From contig PCBK01000018.1 of NCBI GenBank assembly GCA_002731275.1, positions 1 through 64,000 on the forward strand: DNA of 64,000 nucleotides. The letters run 5' to 3'. The notes under the pieces are model-generated. The model had not been told where the DNA came from. It made no database searches and was given only the letters and a program-made list of their open reading frames with translations. Below are positions 9,374-18,214 of this stretch, piece by piece; the stretch's first letter is position 1; each line of letters begins with the position of its first letter. The DNA is from Deltaproteobacteria bacterium. Its GTDB lineage: Bacteria > Myxococcota_C > UBA6777. The translations under genes were made by a program, and so were the position numbers.

Positions 9374-10891
9374 TTATTTGGCTTTGTAGCAGATGATCGC
9401 GGCTTCGACGGCTTTGGCGAAAAATCCAATATTGGCAGGTTCGAGGAGCGCGAGCTCTTCTTCTTGGTGGGTGACATAACCGACGACAACGCGAACAGCA
9501 GGATTGCGACCGGAGAGCAGCGGGGCCTCTCCTTGGACAGGTCGGATGCCGAGCTCTTTAGAGGTCATCTTTTCGTCCTTACGTGGTGGACGCACAACGA
9601 AGCCAGCATTTTTGAGCGATTTTCCGAGACAGGTAGCCCACTTTTGGGTGGCTTTGGATTTTTTGTTTTTGTCGGACCAGAAGATCTGGAAACCGGCGAC
9701 ACCGTTGTTAACCTTGTGTGTCTTGTCACCCTTCTTGATGGTCTCGACGTTCTTTTTCATCTCTTCCAGGCCACTCGCAAGATCGAGTTGCAGCAAGAGT
9801 TTCGCACGTCGAAGCGCACGCGCGCGCTTTTTGGCTGGAGTCTTGGTGTCCCCTTTACGGCTCAGATAGAGTCGATACCGACGTCTTTTTCGAGACTTCA
9901 GATGCTTTTGAACGATCGAAGCCATGAGCAAGTTCGCTTTACTCGCAGACACGCCCATCGTCCCGACGACACCTTTATCATCGCCACCGTGCATAGGATC
10001 GATCCCGAAACGGACCGAACGCCAACGACGAGGATACTTGATCGCTGTATCTTTGGGCTTGGAGGCCGGGACTTTTTTGAACTTGGGTTTGGGTGGGACT
10101 TTCTTCAGTGCTTCAGGGAAGAAGCCGGGCTTGAGGAGATCTGTGGGGTCCATCTTACCGTGTTTGCCTGGCGCTTTCTCCCACTCCTTGAGGGGCACAC
10201 CTTTTTTCCAGGACACGTACCCTTTTTGGCTGACCTCGACATAGATCACCTTGGCTTTTTTGGGGATCTTCATCGTGAATCGATTTTTGTTGGTGGTCAA
10301 ACCACCGCGCTTGAGATAAGGCGACTTGATGCCAAACTTCTTTTTGTAGTCTTCGACTTTGCTGACATCGAGAACCGCGACAACATCGGCGCTATTTGGT
10401 GCGGTCTTTACCTTGAGCATATAGGGCGCTTTGGCTTCTTGCTCGGGGAGAACGACAAAGTAGTAGTAACCGAGCAACCCACCAAGGACGAGCAACACGA
10501 TCGCTGTGATGATGAGCGGTGTGCGGTTGGCTGCTGCGGAGATCTCTTCAGATTGCAAGCCATCGATACCATCAATATAGATCGTATTGGCCCGGATCTC
10601 GACGGCGCGCACAACAATCAAGGCGCCTTCAGAGGTTCCTTGTTGTCCAAAAGGAGCATGCTCACTCAGAGGGGAGGTCTCCCCTTTCATGCGATATGAA
10701 AACTTCCACTTTGTATCGACCTCTTTCCCTGTGTTGGGATCGAGAGTACGTGTTTTGATTTCATTGTCAGTCCCGAGCTGTTGCTGGATAATCCTTTGAA
10801 AGACAGCGTTCGGGGTTTCATTGAGGTCCATCTGAATGCGTTGGTGCATATTTCGCTTGCCAACCCAGATCTCCCACAAGAATTCTTGCAT
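9374..10891 (-). CDS. Single-pass membrane protein with amidase_3-like domain lacking zinc ligands
   Basis: The product has 505 residues from the ATG five bases after a GGAGG site; upstream in-frame ATGs lack a good site. Residues 1-120 form a small soluble domain of unknown type, possibly ubiquitin-like. One membrane span lies at about 145-170. A lysine/proline-rich linker leads to a C-terminal domain (about 300-505). That domain matches the N-acetylmuramoyl-L-alanine amidase_3 layout: FGIDPMHGGDD, VSASKANLL, AKLLLQLDLASG. The first zinc His (PMHGG) is kept, but the usual Glu (EKD) is Ser and the usual His (ISIHAN) aligns with Asp. Catalysis is therefore doubtful; it may bind peptidoglycan without cutting. 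It follows two Ser/Thr kinase genes on the same strand. Confidence 0.65.
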   Translation of the reverse strand: MQEFLWEIWVGKRNMHQRIQMDLNETPNAVFQRIIQQQLGTDNEIKTRTLDPNTGKEVDTKWKFSYRMKGETSPLSEHAPFGQQGTSEGALIVVRAVEIRANTIYIDGIDGLQSEEISAAANRTPLIITAIVLLVLGGLLGYYYFVVLPEQEAKAPYMLKVKTAPNSADVVAVLDVSKVEDYKKKFGIKSPYLKRGGLTTNKNRFTMKIPKKAKVIYVEVSQKGYVSWKKGVPLKEWEKAPGKHGKMDPTDLLKPGFFPEALKKVPPKPKFKKVPASKPKDTAIKYPRRWRSVRFGIDPMHGGDDKGVVGTMGVSASKANLLMASIVQKHLKSRKRRRYRLYLSRKGDTKTPAKKRARALRRAKLLLQLDLASGLEEMKKNVETIKKGDKTHKVNNGVAGFQIFWSDKNKKSKATQKWATCLGKSLKNAGFVVRPPRKDEKMTSKELGIRPVQGEAPLLSGRNPAVRVVVGYVTHQEEELALLEPANIGFFAKAVEAAIICYKAK

Positions 10892-11045
10892 ATCAACCTC
10901 CATTGGTGAATCGACTTCGTCAACAGCTAACAACCATGAGAACACAATGGGCTGTATGTTACCTTTGTTTCAGTGGGTGTGCAATGAGTGATACAGCCAA
11001 ACTCGCCGCGCTCCATTCCATTGCATCCATTCGCTCTTTTTCTGG

Positions 11046-12374
11046 CTACGGGGCAAAACAACGCAAACGTAGCTCTGCTCGCCCGAGTGTAATCGTATCA
11101 CCATCACGAAGCACCATGCTCGTGACAGACGCACCATTGACGCGAACGACAGCGCCATCAATGCTCTTGATCGTAATCCACCGCTGTGGTGCACAGTATA
11201 GCTCTGCGTGTTGTTTTTGCAGACCGGCGTGTTGCAAACGAACACCAACGTCATGTGCAGAGCCGATCTGGAGCCTCTCTCCAGGTAGCAACCAGGCGAA
11301 CTCTTCGTCTTCACCTTCATCGTTTCTGTACAAAACTACGGCTGCGGGTTTTTCAATTGTGGGTTCAGTGGGGAGTACATCAATAGCGTCAAGGTCATCG
11401 ATGGTATCGGAGGATTCACTATGATACTGAGGATTGGACATCCTCTTCATCGCCTCTTCATCAAACGCAGGCATCGCCATCTGCGTGGCGCCTGTGTCTT
11501 CTGGCGCGAGGATCTGCTTGATATGCCACAGACGTTGCTTGACCTTTTTGAGGGAGGCAGGTCGCTCGCTTATCTCTTTGGCCATCAACTCTCTCACGAG
11601 CGTTTCAAGGTCTGTGCCCGCCAGATATCGTTGATGTTTGCGGAGCAGTGGGATATCACTTTTAAGATGCGCGCTCAGGATCATCATCGGTGTATCCCCG
11701 ACATAAGGGAGTGTTCCCGTCACCATTTGGAACATAATGATCCCCAAAGCATAAAGATCGACCGCAGGACCGAGCTTTTCAGAGAGTCCCCGGATCTGCT
11801 CCGGAGCCATATACAGCGGCGTACCGAGGGCAGAGCCGACCATCGTCAACTTATGCCCACCTCCTCCACCACTCTCCTCCAAGAGTTTTCCGATACCAAA
11901 GTCAAAGACTTTTGCTTGCTCAGTCCCATCGTCATGTTGGACGATGAAGATGTTGGCAGGCTTCAGGTCACGGTGGATGATACCTTCTTCGTGGGCTGCG
12001 GCGAGACCTGCACAGACTTGAAGCGCGATATCGACAGCGCGTCCAAGCTCAAGAGGTTGTCCCACACCGTTCTCTTCGAGTAACTCTTCGAGATCGACAC
12101 CTTCGAGAAGCTCTGTCACCAGAAAGGGACCCGCCTTTGGATGAGAACCGGACTTGTAGAAGCGTATAAGATTGGGGTGCTGAAGCCGCTCATAGATCTC
12201 CCCCTCGCGAATAAACCGTCCGATGTCCTCTTGTTTTCGGCTGAGATCTTTGCGCAAGAATTTAATCGCGACAGGGGTCCCATCGTCGATGGATTCTCCC
12301 CGATACACGACCCCCATGCCTCCTTCTGCAAGCTCTGAAATGATACGATATCCCCCAATATCCGTTCCAATCAT
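11046..12374 (-). CDS. Ser/Thr protein kinase with C-terminal FHA-like domain
   Basis: The product has 442 residues. The kinase domain (about 8-275) has the Gly loop AEGGMGVVYRG, VAIKF lysine, HRDLKPANI catalytic loop, DFGIGKL and TPLYMAPEQ, so it should be active. The C-terminal ~90 residues resemble an FHA fold (LQIGSAHDVGVRL ... QKQHAELY ... VRDGDTITLG-like end). Its two key phosphopeptide contacts are altered: the usual Gly-Arg is Gly-Ser, and Ser-Arg-x-His is Gln-Lys-Gln-His. There is no membrane span, so it is cytosolic. It lies 52 bases after another kinase gene and 155 bases before a membrane protein gene, all on the minus strand; shared signalling is plausible. Confidence 0.9.
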   Translation of the reverse strand: MIGTDIGGYRIISELAEGGMGVVYRGESIDDGTPVAIKFLRKDLSRKQEDIGRFIREGEIYERLQHPNLIRFYKSGSHPKAGPFLVTELLEGVDLEELLEENGVGQPLELGRAVDIALQVCAGLAAAHEEGIIHRDLKPANIFIVQHDDGTEQAKVFDFGIGKLLEESGGGGGHKLTMVGSALGTPLYMAPEQIRGLSEKLGPAVDLYALGIIMFQMVTGTLPYVGDTPMMILSAHLKSDIPLLRKHQRYLAGTDLETLVRELMAKEISERPASLKKVKQRLWHIKQILAPEDTGATQMAMPAFDEEAMKRMSNPQYHSESSDTIDDLDAIDVLPTEPTIEKPAAVVLYRNDEGEDEEFAWLLPGERLQIGSAHDVGVRLQHAGLQKQHAELYCAPQRWITIKSIDGAVVRVNGASVTSMVLRDGDTITLGRAELRLRCFAP

Positions 12375-12426
12375 AGATACTCAAACTCCATACATGCCCA
12401 CATGTGGTGACCTGAAAAAAAGACAC

Positions 12427-14121
12427 TCACTCCCGCTCGTGCTGAGAAAGTGCATACATAGAAGGCGATGAGGGCACAGACATCGAACGAGGCGCAGATG
12501 AACTCTCATTGGACTTTTGCCTCTGTCCTAGCTTCCAGCCAACAAAGGCCAGGGTCGCCAACAACAACCCAACGACCAAGCCGATCAAGACGCGCTTCAA
12601 GATCCCACCGCCTCCAATCGAAGCGTCAGGTAACGCGTCCATACTTGGAGAAGGAGTGGTCGCAGTTGTGCCGCCACCAACCTCAAATCCAAGAGGATGC
12701 GCGGGCATATTGGGTGGTGGCTTGGGTGCACCGTCCAACAGCATCGTCGCCATCGTAGAATCGAGATCATCCCCAGCATCAGGGATGACATTGTCCAGCG
12801 TCTCCACAACTGTGCTCGACACTTCATCGTCACTTTCCCCATACACAGGGGCATAACCTGCAAATGAAGGGGCCTGTGAGACGGACATATTCTGCGAGGC
12901 CGCGATATTTTGTGAATGCATCTGATTTATCCCCACACCCTGGTTCATACTGTGCCCCTGTGGGGTGTTCATACTGTGTCCCTGTGGGGTGTTCATGCTG
13001 TACCCTTGTGGGGTATTCATGCTGTATCCCTGTGGGGTGTTCATACTATGCGCTTGTGAGGGATGGTATCCGTGCTGTGAGTTTTGGATAAAAGAGGGGT
13101 TGGGCGCGTTGTAGCCAGCCATAGACTGATCGACTGTAGGAGGTTCGGCGGAGAATCCACCCCCGACACCACCACGACACGCGCTCTCAACCTGATCGTA
13201 GAAGAATGACGCTGTGTCAGGTCGCTCTTCCTTGTTTTTGGCGAGCGCGGACGCGATGACGACCTCTAACTCTGCTGGGAATCCACGATCGGGCCGTACT
13301 TCAGCGAGTGTTGGAGGGGCTTTTTTCACGTGCATGTAAAGCAGACGGGCGAGCTGCTTGGATTCAAAGGGGATACGTCCAGTCAACATCCAAAACAGCA
13401 TCACACCGAGAGAGTAGATATCGGAGCGACGGTCCACTTCGGAGTGCCGTCCGCGCGCCTGCTCAGGGCTCATAAAGCGCGGAGAGCCGACGATCTGACC
13501 GGTGACAGTCATCCCATCACCTTCGTTCCCCTGGATGAGCTTCGCGATCCCAAAGTCGAGTACTTTGACGACATCTTGCTGTTCGTACAATTTGACGAGA
13601 AAGATATTGGAGGGTTTGAGGTCACGGTGGACGACGCCGATGGAGTGAGCGCGATCAAGCGCAGCGCAGATCTGTTTAAAGATCGGCAAGATCCGTTCGA
13701 CAGGCATTCCAGCGGGGTAAGCCTTCATGACATCTGACAGAGAGACGCCATCGAGAAACTCCATCACAAAGTAGAAGCCCAACTGCTCGTCGTAGCCGAG
13801 GTCCATGATCTGTACGACGTTCTCATGATTGATCTGTGTGGAGACTTTGGCCTCACGTCGAAAGCGCTCGACGAGTTGCTCGTCGGAGGTGTACTGTTTG
13901 CGCAGGATTTTGATCGCGACTTGCTTGCCCAGACCGAGGTGTTCGGCTAAATAAACAACGCCAAAGCCACCTTTTCCGATGCGTTTTTGTAGACGATACT
14001 TGTCGAGTTCATATCCCAAATAAGGATCATCGGAGAGTTGGAGAAGAGGTGTTCCATCTTCCTGACAACGCTCTACACCCCCGGCGTAGCGTTTTCCGCA
14101 TGTCGGACAAACCATCATCAT
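12427..14121 (-). CDS. Membrane Ser/Thr protein kinase with N-terminal zinc ribbon and tandem-repeat linker
   Basis: The product has 564 residues. A CPTC ... C motif (Cys5, Cys8, Cys19) forms a partial zinc ribbon, as in many myxobacterial kinases. The kinase domain (about 35-300) has GKGGFGVVYLA, VAIKIL, HRDLKPSNI, DFGIAKL and SPRFMSPEQ, all intact. The linker carries about five 8-residue repeats (NTPQGYSM-like) at 357-392 and is rich in Ser, Gln and Met. One membrane span lies near the C-terminus (about 515-537), leaving only a short tail outside. The N-terminus reads MMMV, so the exact first codon is uncertain. The extracytoplasmic part is too short for a sensor domain. Confidence 0.9.
   Translation of the reverse strand: MMMVCPTCGKRYAGGVERCQEDGTPLLQLSDDPYLGYELDKYRLQKRIGKGGFGVVYLAEHLGLGKQVAIKILRKQYTSDEQLVERFRREAKVSTQINHENVVQIMDLGYDEQLGFYFVMEFLDGVSLSDVMKAYPAGMPVERILPIFKQICAALDRAHSIGVVHRDLKPSNIFLVKLYEQQDVVKVLDFGIAKLIQGNEGDGMTVTGQIVGSPRFMSPEQARGRHSEVDRRSDIYSLGVMLFWMLTGRIPFESKQLARLLYMHVKKAPPTLAEVRPDRGFPAELEVVIASALAKNKEERPDTASFFYDQVESACRGGVGGGFSAEPPTVDQSMAGYNAPNPSFIQNSQHGYHPSQAHSMNTPQGYSMNTPQGYSMNTPQGHSMNTPQGHSMNQGVGINQMHSQNIAASQNMSVSQAPSFAGYAPVYGESDDEVSSTVVETLDNVIPDAGDDLDSTMATMLLDGAPKPPPNMPAHPLGFEVGGGTTATTPSPSMDALPDASIGGGGILKRVLIGLVVGLLLATLAFVGWKLGQRQKSNESSSAPRSMSVPSSPSMYALSQHERE
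12950..13050. repeat. 24-bp in-frame tandem repeat inside the kinase gene
   Basis: Four to five slightly diverged 24-bp units encode the repeated 8-residue unit in the kinase linker. Such arrays change copy number easily, so the linker length may vary between strains. Confidence 0.85.
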
Positions 14122-14389
14122 TCGTCAAAAACCTTTATTGTGTGGTTGCACTGCGCGCTGTGCAAAAGACAACCCCTTGCTCACCTCTGCGGCCTCTCCA
14201 TAGAGATCACAAAATCGCTCCACACGACGGAGGGAACAGGACATTTCATGGCACAATGGCAACAAGAAGACTTCTTGAACCTCGTGATAGTACCATCTCC
14301 CCCTCACAAGGCAAAGATTTTCTCGAAAGAAAACAACAAACCAATCACACTCGATATGGCGTTGTAGAGTCCATTTCAAGGAGAGAACA

Positions 14390-15154
14390 TCAACGACAGC
14401 AACCAGCCTGACAGACCCCCTGTCCACCTGCGGCTTTGCAATCTTCATTCGTAAAACAACGCCGCGTTGTACACGTCGTCCCTGTATTTTGGCACCGACC
14501 GGATTGACACACAGCCCCACACGCAGCGCAGTCATTGTTGGTCACACACTGCTGCCCCAAACATGTCGTCGTCGAATCGCTCTGACATTGGCCATCTTTG
14601 CAGACCATGTTGCAAGACAAACAATCACCATCAGAGGCACAAGAGGAACCGACAATACACTCGGCAGGACAGTTCCCTGCATTTTGGTTACAGCAGACTT
14701 GCTCGCGGCAACTGTCACCAGGCTTGCAGTCATCATCTTTGTCACACGACTTACGCTCTTGGCAGATATCGACCTTTTCGCCCTTCACACAATAGTATCC
14801 CTGTGGACACGAACCATCTTTTTCGCAGGCCAGGATGGTGTGACTTTGATCCGTGCATTGGCAGTCGGTGCATTGGAAGTAAGGATAGTTTTCACAATCT
14901 TCATCCTTCTCACAGTCGCACTTCTTCTCGACCTCTTTCTCGGCCTTACAAATCCCTTCACATTGCCCAGGCGTGACGACACAGTTTGGGTTCTCGAAGA
15001 CACAACGCTCATCTTCGCCTTTGCATTCATTGTCATATCGACACGTTTTGGGACCTTCTTCAGGTGGGGAGCAGCGTGTACTTCCAACACACAACACAAG
15101 CGCCAACACACCAAACCACGAGAGTTGACGAATTCTCTTCCAAGATACATTCAT
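14390..15154 (-). CDS. Exported Cys-rich protein
   Basis: The product has 254 residues from the ATG that follows GAGGAG by six bases; an earlier in-frame start would spoil the signal peptide. The hydrophobic signal ends in VGSTRCS. An Arg before the Cys is not a standard lipobox, so either signal peptidase could act. The rest is a string of short Cys/Asp modules (DNECKGEDERC, DDDCKPGDSC, NDCAACG) much like those in the protein at 25.7 kb. No enzyme motif is visible. It is transcribed away from the LD-carboxypeptidase gene, sharing a 114-bp divergent promoter region. Confidence 0.8.
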   Translation of the reverse strand: MNVSWKRIRQLSWFGVLALVLCVGSTRCSPPEEGPKTCRYDNECKGEDERCVFENPNCVVTPGQCEGICKAEKEVEKKCDCEKDEDCENYPYFQCTDCQCTDQSHTILACEKDGSCPQGYYCVKGEKVDICQERKSCDKDDDCKPGDSCREQVCCNQNAGNCPAECIVGSSCASDGDCLSCNMVCKDGQCQSDSTTTCLGQQCVTNNDCAACGAVCQSGRCQNTGTTCTTRRCFTNEDCKAAGGQGVCQAGCCR

Positions 15155-15268
15155 AAAAAGCTCCTCACACAAAAAGAAAGATGTCTTGCACCCAGGACAC
15201 AATATAGCAAGCCATGTGGGAATATGCTACGCTGCGGACGAGATCGTACCGCAACAAAGGAGAAACTT

Positions 15269-16183
15269 ATGGACCAACCATCATTGCCTCCACCTTGTAA
15301 GTCTGGTGATCGCGTCGCAATTATCGCGCCCGCAGGCCCCTTTCAAGAAAAATGGCTCTTCGAAGGCTGTGAGCGACTACGTTCATGGGGACTTGAGCCC
15401 ATTTATGAAAAAGAGCTTTTTTCCACATGGGGCTATCTCGCAGGAAGTGATGCGCACCGTCTAGAGAGCCTTCACAAGGCTTTTCGGGATGACAACGTCA
15501 AGGCGATCCTTTGCGCCCGAGGTGGATATGGCACATTCCGCTTACTCGATGGACTTGATCTCCCACTCCTCCAACAACACGCCAAACGCTTCTTGGGTTT
15601 CAGTGATATCACGATGTTGCACCAAGTCTTTGCGCAGCAGTGTGGCTTCATCGGTTTTCACAGCCCGATGGCAGCGAGCCAACACTTTATAGAAGGCAGC
15701 CCCACAAGTGTCGAGCGCGTCAAACAAGCGCTCTTTGCAGACGATCTCGCGACGATCTTCTCCCCCATTCAGGGCGATGTCTTGCAACAAGGTCCACGCG
15801 CAACAGGACGACTCGTCGGTGGAAACTTGAGTCTCCTCGCCGCTTCCGTCGGAACACCGTGGCAGGTCGATACACAAGACGCGATCTTGTTCGTCGAAGA
15901 GGTCGCCGAGCCCCCCTACCGCATCGATAGGATGTGGCAACAGCTTCGCTACGCAGGCTTGCTCAAGCCCCTCAGAGGGATCGTCTTCGGTGACTTTGGA
16001 CCGCTCAGAGATCGATACACCACTTACACAGAGGAAGAGTTTTGGCTCAACCGCATCGGGATGCCCGAAGGGATCCCAGTCCTCCACAAGATGCCCTTCG
16101 GCCACATACGCGACAACGCGACCCTTCCGGTTGGAGCCTCTGTGACAATCGACGCCGAAACAGCGACGCTTCACGCAGCGTGA
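15269..16183 (+). CDS. LD-carboxypeptidase (peptidase S66, LdcA/MccF family)
   Basis: The product has 304 residues from the ATG with AAAGGAG six bases upstream. The family layout is complete: the RVAIIAPAGP start, LCARGGYGTFRLL, nucleophile Ser in GFSDIT (about 111), Glu in VEEVAEPPYRIDRM (about 209) and His in FGHIRDN (about 279). LdcA removes the terminal D-Ala from cytoplasmic tetrapeptide muropeptides during peptidoglycan recycling; MccF relatives cleave microcin-like adducts, and sequence alone does not separate the two. No signal peptide, so cytosolic. It is followed after 49 bases by the histidine phosphatase gene and probably shares its transcript. Confidence 0.92.
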   Translation: MDQPSLPPPCKSGDRVAIIAPAGPFQEKWLFEGCERLRSWGLEPIYEKELFSTWGYLAGSDAHRLESLHKAFRDDNVKAILCARGGYGTFRLLDGLDLPLLQQHAKRFLGFSDITMLHQVFAQQCGFIGFHSPMAASQHFIEGSPTSVERVKQALFADDLATIFSPIQGDVLQQGPRATGRLVGGNLSLLAASVGTPWQVDTQDAILFVEEVAEPPYRIDRMWQQLRYAGLLKPLRGIVFGDFGPLRDRYTTYTEEEFWLNRIGMPEGIPVLHKMPFGHIRDNATLPVGASVTIDAETATLHAA

Positions 16184-16232
16184 ATGTACAAAGCAGCTCA
16201 AAAAACGCGAACGTTAGAAAAAGGAGATCACG

Positions 16233-16829
16233 ATGAGTCGATTTTTGATCATGCGCCACGCCGCGAGCCTCTCCAACGTGGAGGGGACAGTACAAGGAAC
16301 ACTCGACGTCCCACTCGCTCCGCTCGGCAAAATGCAAGCAAAGGTCGCCGGTGAAGCGCTTCGTGGAGAGACGATCACCCGTATCGTCGCGTCTCCACTC
16401 TCTCGCACAAAAGAAACGGCACAGATCGTCGCGGAGACGATCGGCTTTGGAAAATCCGTTGAGTTTCACGCAGGACTGTGTGCACGTGATCTTGGCGAAT
16501 GGGCTGGAAAAAGTCGTGAGAGTATCAAAGAGATGTGGAACGATCTCCAGCACCCCTTCCGCAATGATCCACATTTTGCCCCACCTGACGGAGAAAGTCT
16601 TCACGTCGTCGAGCAACGTACATTCGACGCGATCGATGAGATCAACGCGACATCAGAGGGCCTCGTGTTATTCGTGATGCATCTCATCGGCACAGGCGCA
16701 GTCATCGACCGTTACACAGGCCAACGTCCACCTTTCAACAACACGGAGGTCTGGGAGATCTTTCCAGAAGAGAAACAGGCCAACCTCCTCTACACTCCCT
16801 CAGACGCCTTTCTGCCTGGACACGAATAA
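16233..16829 (+). CDS. Histidine phosphatase family protein
   Basis: The product has 198 residues. It begins with the RHA variant of the RHG catalytic motif (MRHAASLSN) and keeps SPLSRTKETA, the conserved Glu context (RDLGEWAGKS) and the second His in VMHLIGTG. This is the phosphoglycerate-mutase/phosphatase superfamily; the substrate cannot be told from sequence. A GGAG site precedes the ATG. It lies directly after the LD-carboxypeptidase gene and converges with the carbamate kinase gene, with only three bases between their ends. Confidence 0.88.
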   Translation: MSRFLIMRHAASLSNVEGTVQGTLDVPLAPLGKMQAKVAGEALRGETITRIVASPLSRTKETAQIVAETIGFGKSVEFHAGLCARDLGEWAGKSRESIKEMWNDLQHPFRNDPHFAPPDGESLHVVEQRTFDAIDEINATSEGLVLFVMHLIGTGAVIDRYTGQRPPFNNTEVWEIFPEEKQANLLYTPSDAFLPGHE

Positions 16830-16832
16830 TCA

Positions 16833-17777
16833 TCACCCCGCAATGATCCGCGTCCCTGCTTTGCCTTGTAGCGCGAGGAGCATATGTTCGGGGCTCGTGA
16901 TGATCGCCTCTTTCCCACCTCCCTCTACAAATTGGATCGACGCCTCCACCTTCGGCGCCATGCTCCCTGCACCAAATTGCCCCTCATCCAGGTAACGTTT
17001 GGCTTCAGAGGCTGTCAGCACATCGAGTTCTTTCTGTTCGGGCTTGCCGAAGTGCAGGTAGACTTTGTCAACAGCCGTTGAGATCACGAGACGATCAGCA
17101 TCGATCTCCCTCGCCATCAGAGAGGAAGCTCGATCTTTATCGATCACGGCGTCCACACCATACAAACCACCATCTTCCTGCCTCGCGACAGGGATCCCAC
17201 CTCCTCCAACAGCGACGACGACGTAGCCACTAGAGACGAGATGGGAGATCGCAGGTAATTCGACGATCTCTTGAGGTTGGGGAGAAGGAACGACACGACG
17301 AAACCCGCGCCCAGAGTCCTCAACAACTTGCCACCCCAGCTCCTTCTCGCGATGTCGTGCGGTCTCCTCATCCATAAACGATCCAATGGGCTTGTTGGGT
17401 TGCGCAAAGGCAGGATCTTCTGCGTCGACGATCACCTGTGTGACCATCGCGATCACCTGAGGATGATTGTCCCAATCTTGCATATGAAAATACATCGCCC
17501 GCTGGAACATGTACCCGATCGAGCCTTGTGTATTCGCCACACATACACCGAGCGGAGAACGAGGGACTTCCGCACTCGCGAGCTCAGAACACCGCAGCAA
17601 AAAACCAACCTGTGGTCCATTCCCATGTGAGATCACAACCCGATAGCCAGCTTTGAGCAACGCAGTGATATGCGAACAAGTCTCTTTGCAGTTTTCGTAT
17701 TGTGACTCGGCATCAATATGTGCCTGATCACGGATCAATGAATTCCCACCGACAGCAACAACGATCAACTCTTTCAA
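16833..17777 (-). CDS. arcC: Carbamate kinase
   Basis: The product has 314 residues and makes ATP from carbamoyl phosphate and ADP (or the reverse). The amino-acid-kinase fold signatures are present: VAVGGNSLI, SHGNGPQVGFLL, AVGGGGIPV, DAVIDKDRASSLMA, and the family-specific GAGSMAPKVEA. The start is TTG: AGGAGGT lies four bases upstream and there is no ATG in frame nearby. No arginine deiminase or ornithine carbamoyltransferase gene is adjacent, so its pathway here is open (arginine, allantoin or carbamoyl phosphate recycling). Confidence 0.93.
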   Translation of the reverse strand: MKELIVVAVGGNSLIRDQAHIDAESQYENCKETCSHITALLKAGYRVVISHGNGPQVGFLLRCSELASAEVPRSPLGVCVANTQGSIGYMFQRAMYFHMQDWDNHPQVIAMVTQVIVDAEDPAFAQPNKPIGSFMDEETARHREKELGWQVVEDSGRGFRRVVPSPQPQEIVELPAISHLVSSGYVVVAVGGGGIPVARQEDGGLYGVDAVIDKDRASSLMAREIDADRLVISTAVDKVYLHFGKPEQKELDVLTASEAKRYLDEGQFGAGSMAPKVEASIQFVEGGGKEAIITSPEHMLLALQGKAGTRIIAG

Positions 17778-18214
17778 TCACACCTCCTGTCCTTGCGCTC
17801 TCTTCCCTCTACCATGTCATGGACACACTCGTTTTTTTTGCGTGCTCTGATGAAACATGAGAAGAAAAAAGGAGCGTCCTCTTCTCGCAGGTTGGGTGAA
17901 GACCTGCTCGAGCTCTTTGTGCGAATCACGCTCACCAAATATGCAAAATGGGATGGCAATTTTTCGCACAGCGTTCATGTTTGTTTCAAAAAAAGAGGAT
18001 ATATTCGCAACATGCGAGGCGTTCTTTTTCTTTTTTTTGCAAAAAGATACACCTCATCAATCGTTCACATTGCGAGCAATGTCTCCATGTACACCGACAC
18101 ATTCTCGTACACAGGGATAGTGCATATTATGCATATTTTGCATCTCAGGACAATGAGTCTGTCGAGAGGGTTGCAGAGTGTGTATCCCGCGCCCCACACA
18201 GAAGGTACCTGTTG
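17778..18214. other. Divergent intergenic region between arcC and the glycosidase-like gene
   Basis: 437 bases with T-rich runs and a small hairpin CATTGC-GA-GCAATG near 18068-18081. It should hold divergent promoters. I find no convincing -35/-10 pair and no RNA gene. Confidence 0.4.

Noticed and set aside
9284-10699. A 471-codon open frame on the plus strand opposite the amidase_3-like gene
   Set aside because: Its composition is Phe/Arg-rich without domain pattern and it lacks a ribosome site; the minus-strand frame has a membrane span, linker and recognisable fold. It is a shadow.
14489-15268. Extension of the LD-carboxypeptidase frame 260 codons upstream
   Set aside because: The extension runs over the Cys-rich gene of the opposite strand; the S66 fold starts at 15269 with a good Shine-Dalgarno sequence.
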